Assembly (NCBI GenBank): GCA_026390995.1
Contig: JAPLEX010000073.1
Coordinates: 1 to 33,649, forward strand
Source of the DNA: Flavobacterium sp.
GTDB lineage: Bacteria; Bacteroidota; Bacteroidia; Flavobacteriales; Flavobacteriaceae
Direction of reading: 5' to 3'
DNA: 33,649 bases
Positions 1 through 8,711 of this stretch are shown here, piece after piece. A program made the translations under genes and the position numbers. Positions within the stretch are counted from its first letter, which is position 1. Each line of letters opens with the position of its first letter. The notes beneath the pieces were generated by a model that had not been told where the DNA came from, searched no databases, and worked only from the letters and a program-made list of their open reading frames with translations.

Positions 1-233
1 AAAAAATGTGGGTGTTTTACTTTGAATACAAAGGTATGGCTTTTATAACTGATGACTAAAAGTGATATAATTAATTATTATAAATTTGTAATTTTAATTA
101 AAATAATAAATTATTAAACCCAAATTTATTATATCATTTTATATTTAAATTTAATGTAAATCCTTAAGAACATGCTTATTTATCACAAATAATAATACCT
201 TTCTTTGAATAATCTACATAATAAAAAAAAGCT
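1..233. other. AT-rich intergenic region at the downstream end of the polysaccharide operon
   Basis: No gene is visible here. The stretch is extremely AT-rich and lies just past the stop codon of the last glycosyltransferase gene. A short AAAGCTTT palindrome followed by a T-run on the minus strand (about 222-236) is too weak to call a terminator with confidence. One promoter-like box on the minus strand is listed separately. Confidence 0.5.
29..36 (-). promoter_or_regulatory. Possible Bacteroidota -7 box (TACCTTTG) reading out of the window
   Basis: On the minus strand these eight bases match the Bacteroidota -7 consensus TAnnTTTG exactly. No convincing TTG -33 element is seen at the right distance, so this is only a candidate promoter for a gene beyond the left edge. 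Confidence 0.3.
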
Positions 234-1382
234 TTAAGGTGTATTATAAATTTTGTCCATTTCGTTCCATATCATATTTCTATCAAAATTTTTAACCCAC
301 TCCAATCCATTAATTGCAAATTCATTTCTTAATGCTTTGTCTGAATACAATTTTAACATTGCATTTTTTAACGCATTAATATCAGCTACTGGGACCAAAA
401 TACCATTAAAACCATCTGAAACTGCATCTATCGTACCCGTTCCATTCGTTGAAATTACTGGAACCCCCATAGCTGCAGCTTGAACCAAAACATTGCCAAA
501 TCCTTCCCACCATGCTGGCAATACAAAAACATCCATAGCCATCATTGCTCCTGGCACGTCTTCTTGTTTTACTTTTCCATAATTTATTATTCCAGGATGT
601 TGACTGATTTTTTCAATTAAATTTTTATCTGATATTTGACTAATTTCTATAGGTCCTATCAATAATAATTTTACGTTTTTATTGTTTTTATATATTTCAT
701 TAAAAGCTTCAAACAATTCTTTAATGCCCTTTCTATCAACTATTCTTCCTAAAAATCCATATACGAAAGTGTTTTCAAGGTTGTATTTTTTGACAATATT
801 TTCTTTATAATTAATATTTTCTTTGTTTAGCGGATTAAATAAATTGAAATTTAAACCATTACTACTCCCTTTATGGATTACTATTGTTTTATGATTTTTG
901 AAAATTCTATTTTCAATTCCTATTTTTTCAACTGATTTGCTAATGCAAATCACTTTATGTGAAAATAAAACAGTCCCTTTTTCCATAAGGATTAAAATTT
1001 GTTTTTTTAATCCTTTTTCATGTTCAAATCTAAAACCTCTACAGGTATATACCCTTTTTTCTACACCTGTTATAAAACCAGCTATCATTCCAAGCAATGA
1101 AATTTTTGGTGTGCCTAAATTTATTATATCTGGTTTTATTTTATAAAATATTTTAATAATTGAATATAAACTTTTAAGATCCTTTATTATTGAAATTTCT
1201 CTTTCAACATTTACAATTAAATGCTCACATCCTTCATTTTGACAAAAGGCAGCAGATCTTAAACTATATGGAGCAAGTAAGTAAGTTTTATAACCCAATG
1301 ATTTAAAATGCGCTAATTGACCAAGAATTAAACTAACTGAACTCTCATTTGTAATGCCAATAATAATTTTCTTTTTTGTCAT
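234..1382 (-). CDS. GT4-family glycosyltransferase (GT-B fold), last gene of the polysaccharide operon
   Basis: This 382-residue protein looks like a cytosolic GT-B enzyme of family GT4 that would add one sugar to a lipid-linked glycan repeat unit. The N-terminal half has an acceptor-side Rossmann pattern beginning KKIIIGITNES. The C-terminal half has GFLGRIVDRKG and then WWEGFGNVLVQAAAMGVPV, the usual donor-binding segment. In the EX7E motif the first acid is present (E293) but the second position is glutamine (Q301), so the motif reads EX7Q. The gene starts at an ATG three bases after the SGNH hydrolase gene ends, consistent with one operon. Family assignment is firm; donor and acceptor sugars cannot be read from sequence. 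Confidence 0.85.
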   Translation of the reverse strand: MTKKKIIIGITNESSVSLILGQLAHFKSLGYKTYLLAPYSLRSAAFCQNEGCEHLIVNVEREISIIKDLKSLYSIIKIFYKIKPDIINLGTPKISLLGMIAGFITGVEKRVYTCRGFRFEHEKGLKKQILILMEKGTVLFSHKVICISKSVEKIGIENRIFKNHKTIVIHKGSSNGLNFNLFNPLNKENINYKENIVKKYNLENTFVYGFLGRIVDRKGIKELFEAFNEIYKNNKNVKLLLIGPIEISQISDKNLIEKISQHPGIINYGKVKQEDVPGAMMAMDVFVLPAWWEGFGNVLVQAAAMGVPVISTNGTGTIDAVSDGFNGILVPVADINALKNAMLKLYSDKALRNEFAINGLEWVKNFDRNMIWNEMDKIYNTP

Positions 1383-1385
1383 TAA

Positions 1386-2057
1386 TTATTCAAAGTGTTT
1401 TACTATTTCTTGAAAAACTTGTTTGTTTCCATATTCATTTAAATGATAACCATCTTCTAAAAAATAATTGTCATTTGCTTTTTCTAAAGAAGAGATTATT
1501 ATACAATTATTCTTTTCATAGCTTATTTTCTCAATAATTTTATTATACGAATCTATTTGGGCTAAAATATTTGGATTTTGTTTAACCATAGAACTTCCAG
1601 ACTTTGCTATTTTGATAATAAAAATTCGTTCAACACCTATTTCTTCACAACGCGAAATATATTTTTCTATATTATTTTGAAAGTCTTTTATATTTATGTC
1701 TGCATTTTTACTTGATCTTTTACAATATTTCTTAATCAATATCCAAAAAAAAGATTTTAAAATTTGTGGTAATAAACTTAAAAACTTCATTAGTAATCCA
1801 CCATTTTTTATATAACGAGGTGAACAATCAACAATACCAAGTTGAAGGATAACATATTGAGGACAATAAAATTCTAGCCAATCTTCAAAAACACCCGAGT
1901 TTATGATTTTTGATGTCAATGCTCGTTGTAATTTTAAAACAAAATGATAATTTGTTAATTTGGAAGAAAGTAAAAAAGGCCATGTTTGCGAATATGGTAA
2001 ATTTATTCTAGGCAATCCCAAGGAATCCCCAACAATCAAAATGTTTCTTGATTTCAT
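1386..2057 (-). CDS. SGNH/GDSL-type hydrolase or acyl-esterase-like protein
   Basis: The 223-residue protein opens with a beta strand running straight into VGDSLGLPR, with S12 as the likely nucleophile of block I. It ends with EDGYHLNEYGN, where D202 and H205 supply the DxxH of block V. LQLGIVDCSPR in the middle resembles the block III region. No signal peptide is seen, so a cytosolic role is likely. In polysaccharide loci such proteins usually add or remove O-acyl groups on sugars, but the substrate here is unknown. It is separated by 1 base from the flippase gene and by 3 bases from the last GT4 gene, so it is almost certainly co-transcribed. Confidence 0.75.
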   Translation of the reverse strand: MKSRNILIVGDSLGLPRINLPYSQTWPFLLSSKLTNYHFVLKLQRALTSKIINSGVFEDWLEFYCPQYVILQLGIVDCSPRYIKNGGLLMKFLSLLPQILKSFFWILIKKYCKRSSKNADINIKDFQNNIEKYISRCEEIGVERIFIIKIAKSGSSMVKQNPNILAQIDSYNKIIEKISYEKNNCIIISSLEKANDNYFLEDGYHLNEYGNKQVFQEIVKHFE

Positions 2058-2058
2058 T

Positions 2059-3582
2059 TTATTTTTTGAACTTAAACTTTGAAATCATATTCAGAACATA
2101 TTGCTTTTGAAAACTATCCAACGATAACTTATAAATAAGAATTGGAGATAGCAGTATTGAAACTGTAAAACTTATTACCAACTGCAAAAAACTTGAAATT
2201 TCTAAATACATCAATAAAAATAAAATTCCCGAGACGAGAAGAGTAGGCATAGTAATTTGTGCTATCTCTAAAAAATAGGTTGATATTTTATAATCTAAAT
2301 ATTTTTTTAGTAAAATAAGCCTAATATTTAAAGTGACTAACTCCAATACAATACCCACTATAATAATGGTATAACTTTCAAAACCATATGTAAAAAGAAT
2401 AAAAGAAAAAGGCAAATTAAGAATTAAAAACATACTTACATAAATGTTATAAGTTTTTACCTTACCAATAGCTACAAAAACATTTTGCATTCCTGATGAT
2501 AATAATACAACCAAAACTAAAATAATTATTAGTCGTCCATAAATAGTACTGCCGGCGGGTACTACTTTTAACCAAAGCTCTAAAATATATGGCATTTCAA
2601 ACAAGGCCGGTATAGAAAATATAGAAATTGAAAAAAAGGACAACTTAGCCATACTACGCATCATGTAAAACATTTTCTCGTAGTTCTTTTCCCCTGCAGC
2701 CTTCATCAAAACGGGAGACATAGAAGCTGTAACTCCTTGCGCTAATATATTTAAGGCATTGTTAATTTGTTGTGATATGCCATAAGCGGCATTCGCAATT
2801 ACACCGAAAAATATATTCAACAACACGGCAACACCTTGATTGCGACTCATAACGGCCAGTGCACCAATTAACGACCAACTAATAAATGACAACATTTCTT
2901 TGATCAATTGCAATTCAGGACGCTTAAACTTGGAGTAAATACTGTTTTTAACTTTCATTACTCTATAAAAATAAGCGCCAAAACTAATAATAGAGACCAA
3001 AAACATAAGTGCCGAGAACAAGATAAGCTTATCACCTGGCAAAACAAGTAATAGAAATGCCATAACCAACTTTAAAGTAGATTCTGAAAGACCAATAACA
3101 GCAATTGTTTTAAAATCTTCTGTAGCTCTCAAAGAACCAATAAAGGGAATAGCAATAATATTGAAAAACGAAATGCCGGCTACAAAAGTTAAAATATAAT
3201 GAATAGAATCTTTCCTAAGCAGAGGAATAGTTAAAAAATCATTTACATAGTAAATATTGATAGCTTGAATAATTGCCATTATAAGTAAACCGTAAACAAA
3301 GTGTATAAGAAAAGAAGTAGATAGAATATGAGCTAATTTATCAAAATTTTTCTCCCCTAAAGTTACCGCAATATACCTTTGTGTGGCCGCAGAAAGCGAC
3401 CAAGTAAAAAAAGTGAGCATACCTACAAAACCAATAGTCAAGGTGTAAACACCATAGTCCTCAACTCCCAACACTCTTAATAGCAAGGGAGTAGTGACTA
3501 ATGCGAGGGCTGCAGTAGAAAATTTCTGAGCATATACAATAATTGTATTGAACAAAATTCTATTTGCCGTTTTATTTATCAA
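2059..3582 (-). CDS. Wzx-type polysaccharide flippase (MATE/MOP superfamily)
   Basis: A strongly hydrophobic protein of about 507 residues with many predicted membrane spans and the flippase-like opening LLLRVLGVEDYGVYTL. It would move the undecaprenyl-linked repeat unit across the inner membrane. The open frame extends to a TTG at 3651, inside the end of the upstream oxidoreductase gene, and no ATG occurs until well into the first membrane segments. I prefer the TTG at 3582, which gives the start (M)INKTANRILFNT, typical of this family, and leaves 28 bases after the upstream stop. The 23 extra residues of the longer form look like translated overlap. Functional class is secure, the exact start is not. 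Confidence 0.85.
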   Translation of the reverse strand: MINKTANRILFNTIIVYAQKFSTAALALVTTPLLLRVLGVEDYGVYTLTIGFVGMLTFFTWSLSAATQRYIAVTLGEKNFDKLAHILSTSFLIHFVYGLLIMAIIQAINIYYVNDFLTIPLLRKDSIHYILTFVAGISFFNIIAIPFIGSLRATEDFKTIAVIGLSESTLKLVMAFLLLVLPGDKLILFSALMFLVSIISFGAYFYRVMKVKNSIYSKFKRPELQLIKEMLSFISWSLIGALAVMSRNQGVAVLLNIFFGVIANAAYGISQQINNALNILAQGVTASMSPVLMKAAGEKNYEKMFYMMRSMAKLSFFSISIFSIPALFEMPYILELWLKVVPAGSTIYGRLIIILVLVVLLSSGMQNVFVAIGKVKTYNIYVSMFLILNLPFSFILFTYGFESYTIIIVGIVLELVTLNIRLILLKKYLDYKISTYFLEIAQITMPTLLVSGILFLLMYLEISSFLQLVISFTVSILLSPILIYKLSLDSFQKQYVLNMISKFKFKK

Positions 3583-3610
3583 TGATGTAGGTGTGACTTC
3601 CAAAAAGTTT

Positions 3611-4573
3611 TTATGAAAGCATTTTACTATAAACTTCCAATCCCATATCAAGTTGTTGGGCTATAGTTATAAATCGTGAAGAATCACCATTTAAAAAAGC
3701 CTCGACTTGTTTATATAAACCAGGTTTGTATTCTTGGTCAAAAGAGTTGTCAAATACATGATCTTGCGGTGTAATGGTTCCTTTTGGCTGAACTAAAATA
3801 CCTTCTAATGGTTTCAAATAAATTTTATTTTTGCGGGTTAACAATTCAATACCCCAGCGCCCAGCGCTTTCCCAATGAGATAAATAAGAAAAAACTACTG
3901 CTTTGTCAGTAATCCCCGCACCACTAAAAATTGTTTTATCATGCCAATCTAATGTGCCCGATTTTGTATATGTAGACCAATTAACCGGCTTTCCGGCTAA
4001 GAAAAAAGCAAGATCAACTACATGAGTAGAATTTGCAAAAAACCAATTATTTAATACCGCTTTAACTTTTTTGGCTGGATCTATTTTATGAGTCCATTCA
4101 GTAAATTCAAAGTTCATAGCTTGAAGTCCGCCATCTTCTTCAATTAATTTTTCAGCTTCCAAAACTGAAGCATAAAAACGCCGGTTATAAGCAACAAATA
4201 TTGAATCTGAAAAAGGAAAAAATATGTCTTTTTTAGAATTTAGTTCATCAATACTTACCGCTGCAGGTTTTTCTATTAATATATTTGTAATAGATTTTTT
4301 GATAAGCATTCTTAAACAATCTACTAAAACCTCTGTTCCAGTAGCAATAATTGCGAAAGTATTATTGGTTGATTCTACATTTTCTAGAAAATTCTGAAGT
4401 CCTCCTGTAATTGGTTTTTTACCAGTTGCATTAAAAAAAGCATCCGCCGATGTTATTCCTCGTCCTATTACTTGAAAATTAACGCCCTGACCTTGTAAAA
4501 CTTTGGCGTATTCAACTGCCATTGGACCAGTTCCAATTAATAAAACCTTATTTTCAATTAAGTTATCGGACAT
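3611..4573 (-). CDS. Gfo/Idh/MocA-family sugar oxidoreductase (second of a pair)
   Basis: A 320-residue NAD(P)-dependent oxidoreductase-like protein. The N-terminal Rossmann fold shows VLLIGTGPMAVEYAK (GxGxMA) near residues 10-24, and the middle has the family's EKPAA segment with the conserved lysine. The C-terminal half is the mixed alpha/beta substrate domain and contains NSTHVVDLAFFLAG, with a histidine in the usual position. Its start overlaps the end of the upstream paralogue by 16 bases, so the two are probably translationally coupled. In surface-glycan loci such pairs oxidise, reduce or epimerise nucleotide sugars; here a role in making or modifying a special sugar is inferred only from context. 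Confidence 0.8.
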   Translation of the reverse strand: MSDNLIENKVLLIGTGPMAVEYAKVLQGQGVNFQVIGRGITSADAFFNATGKKPITGGLQNFLENVESTNNTFAIIATGTEVLVDCLRMLIKKSITNILIEKPAAVSIDELNSKKDIFFPFSDSIFVAYNRRFYASVLEAEKLIEEDGGLQAMNFEFTEWTHKIDPAKKVKAVLNNWFFANSTHVVDLAFFLAGKPVNWSTYTKSGTLDWHDKTIFSGAGITDKAVVFSYLSHWESAGRWGIELLTRKNKIYLKPLEGILVQPKGTITPQDHVFDNSFDQEYKPGLYKQVEAFLNGDSSRFITIAQQLDMGLEVYSKMLS

Positions 4574-5535
4574 ATTACATCATTTAGTTTAGTAATAATA
4601 TTATACTTTTTAAGTAATGCTTCAATAAATATTTTATGAGTTTGCGCAGAAGTGTAATAATCCGGCAAATTACAAGTTCCATTTCCTAATAAATCGGAAA
4701 CAACTTTAGTTGTAAGATTACTTTGATAATCTTGAAAAAACTCTTGTTGATTTATTGCAAAGTTGTTTTCAATTCCAAGATGGAATAAAGATTTTGTTCC
4801 GCCTTCTTGAACAAACCATCTGTTCCCATTTGTTGCTACTTGGATGCTTAATGGACCCCTTACTCCTGGTAAAGATGTTAATGAAAAAGAATCATTATTT
4901 TCCATTAACCCTGTAATACATCCTGTAAATTCAACAAATCCTTCTCGTTTACTCGATAAAACCGAATTATCTACCCCATCTGTATTTATGGATTTTAAAG
5001 CAGAATTGCTTAAAAAAACAAATAAATCTATCATATGTAATGAATTACATCCTAAATCCCAGAATTCTCCAACTATAGAAAAAAAACTTCTTCCTCCAAT
5101 TGTTTTAATTTTTTGAGCAATATCTCTATAGGCAGGTGTTAATCTTCTAGGATGATTTACATAAATTTTAGTAGTATAATTAGAAATTAATTTTTCGAAT
5201 CTATTATAGGCCTCTAGTTCCTGAAAAAGCACTTTCTCTAAAATGATATACTTTAGGGTAGTTTTTTCTAGTAAATCATTAGTTGCAAGTTCTCTTACGT
5301 TTGCATTTGTAGCTACAATGGCAATTTCGGCATTTTTAGGAAGTTTAGAACTATCCGTAATAAAATGTAAATCATGATTGTGAATAACTTCTGCAGCTCT
5401 TTCTTTGGATATTAGTAGCGCATCATTAGATGGATCAGACACGTATACTGAAAGTTTTTCTTTGTCATATTTTAGTACTCCTTGCAAATGCCTACTCCCT
5501 AATTGTCCCGCACCGATTATAATTATATTCTTCAT
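4558..5535 (-). CDS. Gfo/Idh/MocA-family sugar oxidoreductase (first of a pair)
   Basis: A 325-residue protein beginning MKNIIIIGAGQLGSRHLQ, a clear dinucleotide-binding GxGxxG with the SRH signature common in Gfo/Idh/MocA enzymes. The family EKP motif is altered to LEKVLF, so the proline is missing although the lysine is kept. A later NHPRRLTPAYRDIA resembles the RR substrate-loop region, and GCNSLHMIDLFVFL carries the conserved histidine. It differs enough from the downstream neighbour to be an old duplication or a hetero-partner. The reaction is unknown. The 37-base gap after the upstream glycosyltransferase gene is larger than most in this operon. Confidence 0.75.
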   Translation of the reverse strand: MKNIIIIGAGQLGSRHLQGVLKYDKEKLSVYVSDPSNDALLISKERAAEVIHNHDLHFITDSSKLPKNAEIAIVATNANVRELATNDLLEKTTLKYIILEKVLFQELEAYNRFEKLISNYTTKIYVNHPRRLTPAYRDIAQKIKTIGGRSFFSIVGEFWDLGCNSLHMIDLFVFLSNSALKSINTDGVDNSVLSSKREGFVEFTGCITGLMENNDSFSLTSLPGVRGPLSIQVATNGNRWFVQEGGTKSLFHLGIENNFAINQQEFFQDYQSNLTTKVVSDLLGNGTCNLPDYYTSAQTHKIFIEALLKKYNIITKLNDVICPIT

Positions 5536-5572
5536 TTATCAATTTTTGAATTGAGAATTATATATCAATATA

Positions 5573-6499
5573 TTAACACTCTTTAATTTTTATATTATAA
5601 TAATCTAAAATATTTTTAAGTTGTTCGTCATTACCACCCATTATTACATTTGTTGAAACTAATTTCTCTTTTTGTGTTTTACTAACTGTTATAAAATCTT
5701 TATTGTAAAATTTGTTAGTGATTATTTTTGTTCCTTCAAGGTAAGCCATCATTTTTAACCAAACATCATCTGCATGAAAACTCAAATGTTTAATTAAGTT
5801 TTTATCGAGAATATCTTTATGTAGTTTTCTTGGAGGATACAAAGTGCCTGCGCCACCTGTTTGTAATAATAGGTGGGAAGGTTTTGTAATATTTACTGCA
5901 TTATGATTCCATTTTCTGTAAGGTAATATTTCATCATTAATAATTATTATTTCATGTGCTCGATTAGTACTAATGCAGTCAGGATATTTTTTGTGTAATT
6001 CGATTATATTTTTTAATACGTCTTTGTGATAATATAGATCATCATCAAGTGTAATTATATTTGAATCGGAATACTCTTTTATTGCATAATAGTATTTCTT
6101 ATGCGACTTTAAATCATCGCAATATTTTATTGTAAGACCTCTTTTGGTTAAATTGTGAAGACTTTCAGGTATCTTCTTATCAGGGAATTGTGATTCTGCT
6201 AACCATAAAATAATTTCATCCGGTTTTACACTTTGCCTAAGAATAGTTTCAATGCTAATCCAAACATCATTAATTCTTGCAGGAAAACTAGTTAGTGATA
6301 CTATATATTTTGAGTCTCTTTTTTTTTCAGTAATTCCAATTGGTGCTTTTTCTGCGGTTCGTTTATAGTATACTGGAATAAAAAAATCAAACAGTCTTTT
6401 AAGTACAATCAGAATAACTTTATTTATTACTTTTCCGATGAAATTTCCATTTGCAGCAAAATTTGGGAGTAGAAAATAAATATTGTATAATTTATTCAT
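5573..6499 (-). CDS. GT-A-like glycosyltransferase with LDDD motif
   Basis: A 308-residue protein. An N-terminal hydrophobic or amphipathic stretch (about residues 1-45) could sit against the membrane. The nucleotide-sugar half follows: KYIVSLTSFPARINDVWISI, then RQSVKPDEIILWLAESQFP, then NIITLDDDLYYHKD, where LDDD is the metal-binding DxD-type motif. A late FHADDVWLKMMAYLEG provides a possible catalytic acid pair. The overall pattern is that of a glycosyltransferase often seen in Bacteroidota O-antigen loci and distantly related to GT2. The start ATG lies one base after the stop of the upstream GT4. Donor and linkage cannot be inferred. Confidence 0.7.
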   Translation of the reverse strand: MNKLYNIYFLLPNFAANGNFIGKVINKVILIVLKRLFDFFIPVYYKRTAEKAPIGITEKKRDSKYIVSLTSFPARINDVWISIETILRQSVKPDEIILWLAESQFPDKKIPESLHNLTKRGLTIKYCDDLKSHKKYYYAIKEYSDSNIITLDDDLYYHKDVLKNIIELHKKYPDCISTNRAHEIIIINDEILPYRKWNHNAVNITKPSHLLLQTGGAGTLYPPRKLHKDILDKNLIKHLSFHADDVWLKMMAYLEGTKIITNKFYNKDFITVSKTQKEKLVSTNVIMGGNDEQLKNILDYYNIKIKEC

Positions 6500-6500
6500 G

Positions 6501-7583
6501 TTATTTTATGATACTAATTAAAAATTTAAAGTAAACATCTCCCATTACACTAATATTCAATCTATTACGAATTTTCAAAGCATTGTTGCCCAAAAATATA
6601 CGCTTGTCCTGATCGTTCATTAAATGTTCTAAAGAATTACTAAAAGCATCTATATCACCATTTTTTATAGCTATTCCTTCTTCATTATTTTTAAATATTT
6701 CTTCATGGGGAAAACCATCAAAAACAAGGCAAGGAAGACCAGAGGCCATAGCCTCACAAAGTGCGTTTGGGTAGCCTTCAAGTCTGGAAGGCAGTGTAAA
6801 AATTTTTGATTCAGAAAGAAGTTTATCTACATTTTTAACTTTTCCCAAGAAAACAACACTTTGAACTAACTTTTTCTCTGAAACTTGTTGTTTCAGTTTT
6901 TCTAGCATGGGACCTTCACCAGCAAAAACAAGTTTCCAATCTTGTTTATTGAGTATCATAGAAAATGCATCTATAAGCCGGTCTTGCCCTTTCTCTATTG
7001 AAAGTCTTCCAACGGTTACTATCCAATCATTTTTTGGGATATCATAACGTACTACTTCTTTTATAGCATTAGGAATAACTTTTATATTTAATTTATTATT
7101 AAATTTTTTTCTATTAAAATTAGCTGCTACTTCAGTTTGTGCTATAAATCCTGATGAACTTGGGTATAATATATCTTTACCAATTCTTGTTATAAATCCG
7201 TATTTAAAATCAGGTGTTGTTGTATCTGAAATTACAACAGGTGTTTTACGACCTACATTAGCCAATAACACTAAAGGATTAAAAAGATCACCAAAAGACA
7301 TAATTACCTCTGGATGGTGTTTTTTAAACCTACTACGCAAAAAGAAAACAAGTCTCAAGTAAAATACTAGCTTGCCATAACTTCGACCAAAAGCAGGCTC
7401 TTCAAATTTAATTCCAGAATTAATTTGATAAAACTTGTCTGCATTTTGACAAGAAATAAAAACTATTTCATGTCCTTTTTCGTCAAAATAATTAGCTAAA
7501 ACTGAAAGTGCTCTTTCAATTCCTCCCATTTTTAGCGACGGTGAAACAATTAAAATTTTTCGTTTTACTTCCACATTAAGCAT
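6501..7583 (-). CDS. GT4-family glycosyltransferase (GT-B fold)
   Basis: A 360-residue GT4 enzyme with an intact family signature. KILIVSPSLKMGGIERAL near the N-terminus is the glycine-rich loop of the acceptor domain. VTVGRLSIEKGQDRLIDAF starts the donor domain, and LEGYPNALCEAMASGLP carries the EX7E motif with E269 and E277. It would transfer a sugar from a nucleotide donor onto the growing repeat unit in the cytoplasm. The gene overlaps the upstream NodB-like gene by 8 bases and is 1 base from the next gene, so it lies within one transcript. Specificity is unknown. Confidence 0.88.
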   Translation of the reverse strand: MLNVEVKRKILIVSPSLKMGGIERALSVLANYFDEKGHEIVFISCQNADKFYQINSGIKFEEPAFGRSYGKLVFYLRLVFFLRSRFKKHHPEVIMSFGDLFNPLVLLANVGRKTPVVISDTTTPDFKYGFITRIGKDILYPSSSGFIAQTEVAANFNRKKFNNKLNIKVIPNAIKEVVRYDIPKNDWIVTVGRLSIEKGQDRLIDAFSMILNKQDWKLVFAGEGPMLEKLKQQVSEKKLVQSVVFLGKVKNVDKLLSESKIFTLPSRLEGYPNALCEAMASGLPCLVFDGFPHEEIFKNNEEGIAIKNGDIDAFSNSLEHLMNDQDKRIFLGNNALKIRNRLNISVMGDVYFKFLISIIK

Positions 7584-8709
7584 TGTTTTTCGAAATTATA
7601 GCACCCAGTTCAGCGGAGTTAACAAACTCGACATCAGGCCATTTTTTAATGATTCTACGTAACAAATCATTTAACATACTTAAATTTTTTTCTCTGTTTT
7701 CTGGGTGAATATATCCAATAAAATTTAGCCTGTGCGCTCCGATTATAGCAGGACGTCCCCATAAAAAAGCATTAGTAATACTTTTCATGCACTCATCTAC
7801 CCATTCAATTTTATTATTTAATACAGGTTCAAAAAGAGCATTTCTAACAAAATAATATTGCCCAAACTTATTTTTTTGGCTAGTGTAATGATATTTTTTA
7901 GTATAATGATTTAAATTAATATTAGGGATGTTTTGAAATTTACTACCCTGCAAATAATGCACATCCATTTTATATAACTCTTCTTCTAAATTAGTATCCC
8001 AGATATAACAAGGAGCAATAAAAGATTTTGAATTGTACCCTAAAAGTTTAGTAAATAAATTATGACCATCTCTTAACACCTCAATTTTATTTTTCCTTTC
8101 AATTTCTGTATTATAGTCTAGAGCAGCCATGATATTATTACCTTTTGTAAAATTGGCATTCGGGTTAGCTGCAAAAGTTTGATTATCAAATGCAGTCATG
8201 AAAATAAAATCTTTTGCCTGCAGTGATTTAATCCATAAATCTACATTTAAATGTTCTCTGCCATGAAATTGAGGATAAAAAACTTTTTCTCTTATACCAT
8301 GTTGCCATAATGAAAAACTATTGGCATGCTCAGGATATCGCGCAAAAGTTTGAGTTATATCTTCATAAATATACTTTGTAAAATTGGATGCCCGTATTTT
8401 ATCGAAATCGGGATTTGCTACTACGCAATTTGCAGTAATTGTTGGCGGATTACCATGCTTATCTTTGTGTGAGAGTAAAACATTATAAAGCTCATTAAGA
8501 TCTGTTTCACTTTCCAATGCATCATATTTAGAGAATGGATCTTTTAGAGAAATAATTTTCTTTTCCGTTAGAATTTTCTGAGTGTCTAATGAAGGTATAC
8601 GTATACTTCCCCAATCATCAGATTCAATAACAATTATTTTTCTATTGGTTTTGTAACCTACAGAATTTAAAATATTTCTTTTTAAACCTAGCTGGAATTT
8701 TTGAAACAT
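7576..8709 (-). CDS. NodB/CE4-like polysaccharide deacetylase-fold protein (second copy)
   Basis: A 377-residue protein whose motifs fit a divergent NodB (CE4) fold. VIESDDWGS gives the acid pair D31-D32 (motif 1), QFHGREHLN gives H149 and H153 in an HxxxH arrangement (motif 2), FIAPCYIWD near 229-237 stands where motif 3 (RxPY) normally lies, and IIGAHRLNF gives H325 (motif 5). All residues expected for a metal-dependent deacetylase are therefore present, but motif 3 is APC rather than RxPY. No signal peptide is seen, so it would act in the cytoplasm on a sugar or lipid-linked intermediate. It is a clear paralogue of the protein encoded immediately upstream. The reaction is inferred, not shown. 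Confidence 0.65.
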   Translation of the reverse strand: MFQKFQLGLKRNILNSVGYKTNRKIIVIESDDWGSIRIPSLDTQKILTEKKIISLKDPFSKYDALESETDLNELYNVLLSHKDKHGNPPTITANCVVANPDFDKIRASNFTKYIYEDITQTFARYPEHANSFSLWQHGIREKVFYPQFHGREHLNVDLWIKSLQAKDFIFMTAFDNQTFAANPNANFTKGNNIMAALDYNTEIERKNKIEVLRDGHNLFTKLLGYNSKSFIAPCYIWDTNLEEELYKMDVHYLQGSKFQNIPNINLNHYTKKYHYTSQKNKFGQYYFVRNALFEPVLNNKIEWVDECMKSITNAFLWGRPAIIGAHRLNFIGYIHPENREKNLSMLNDLLRRIIKKWPDVEFVNSAELGAIISKNNA

Positions 8710-8711
8710 TA

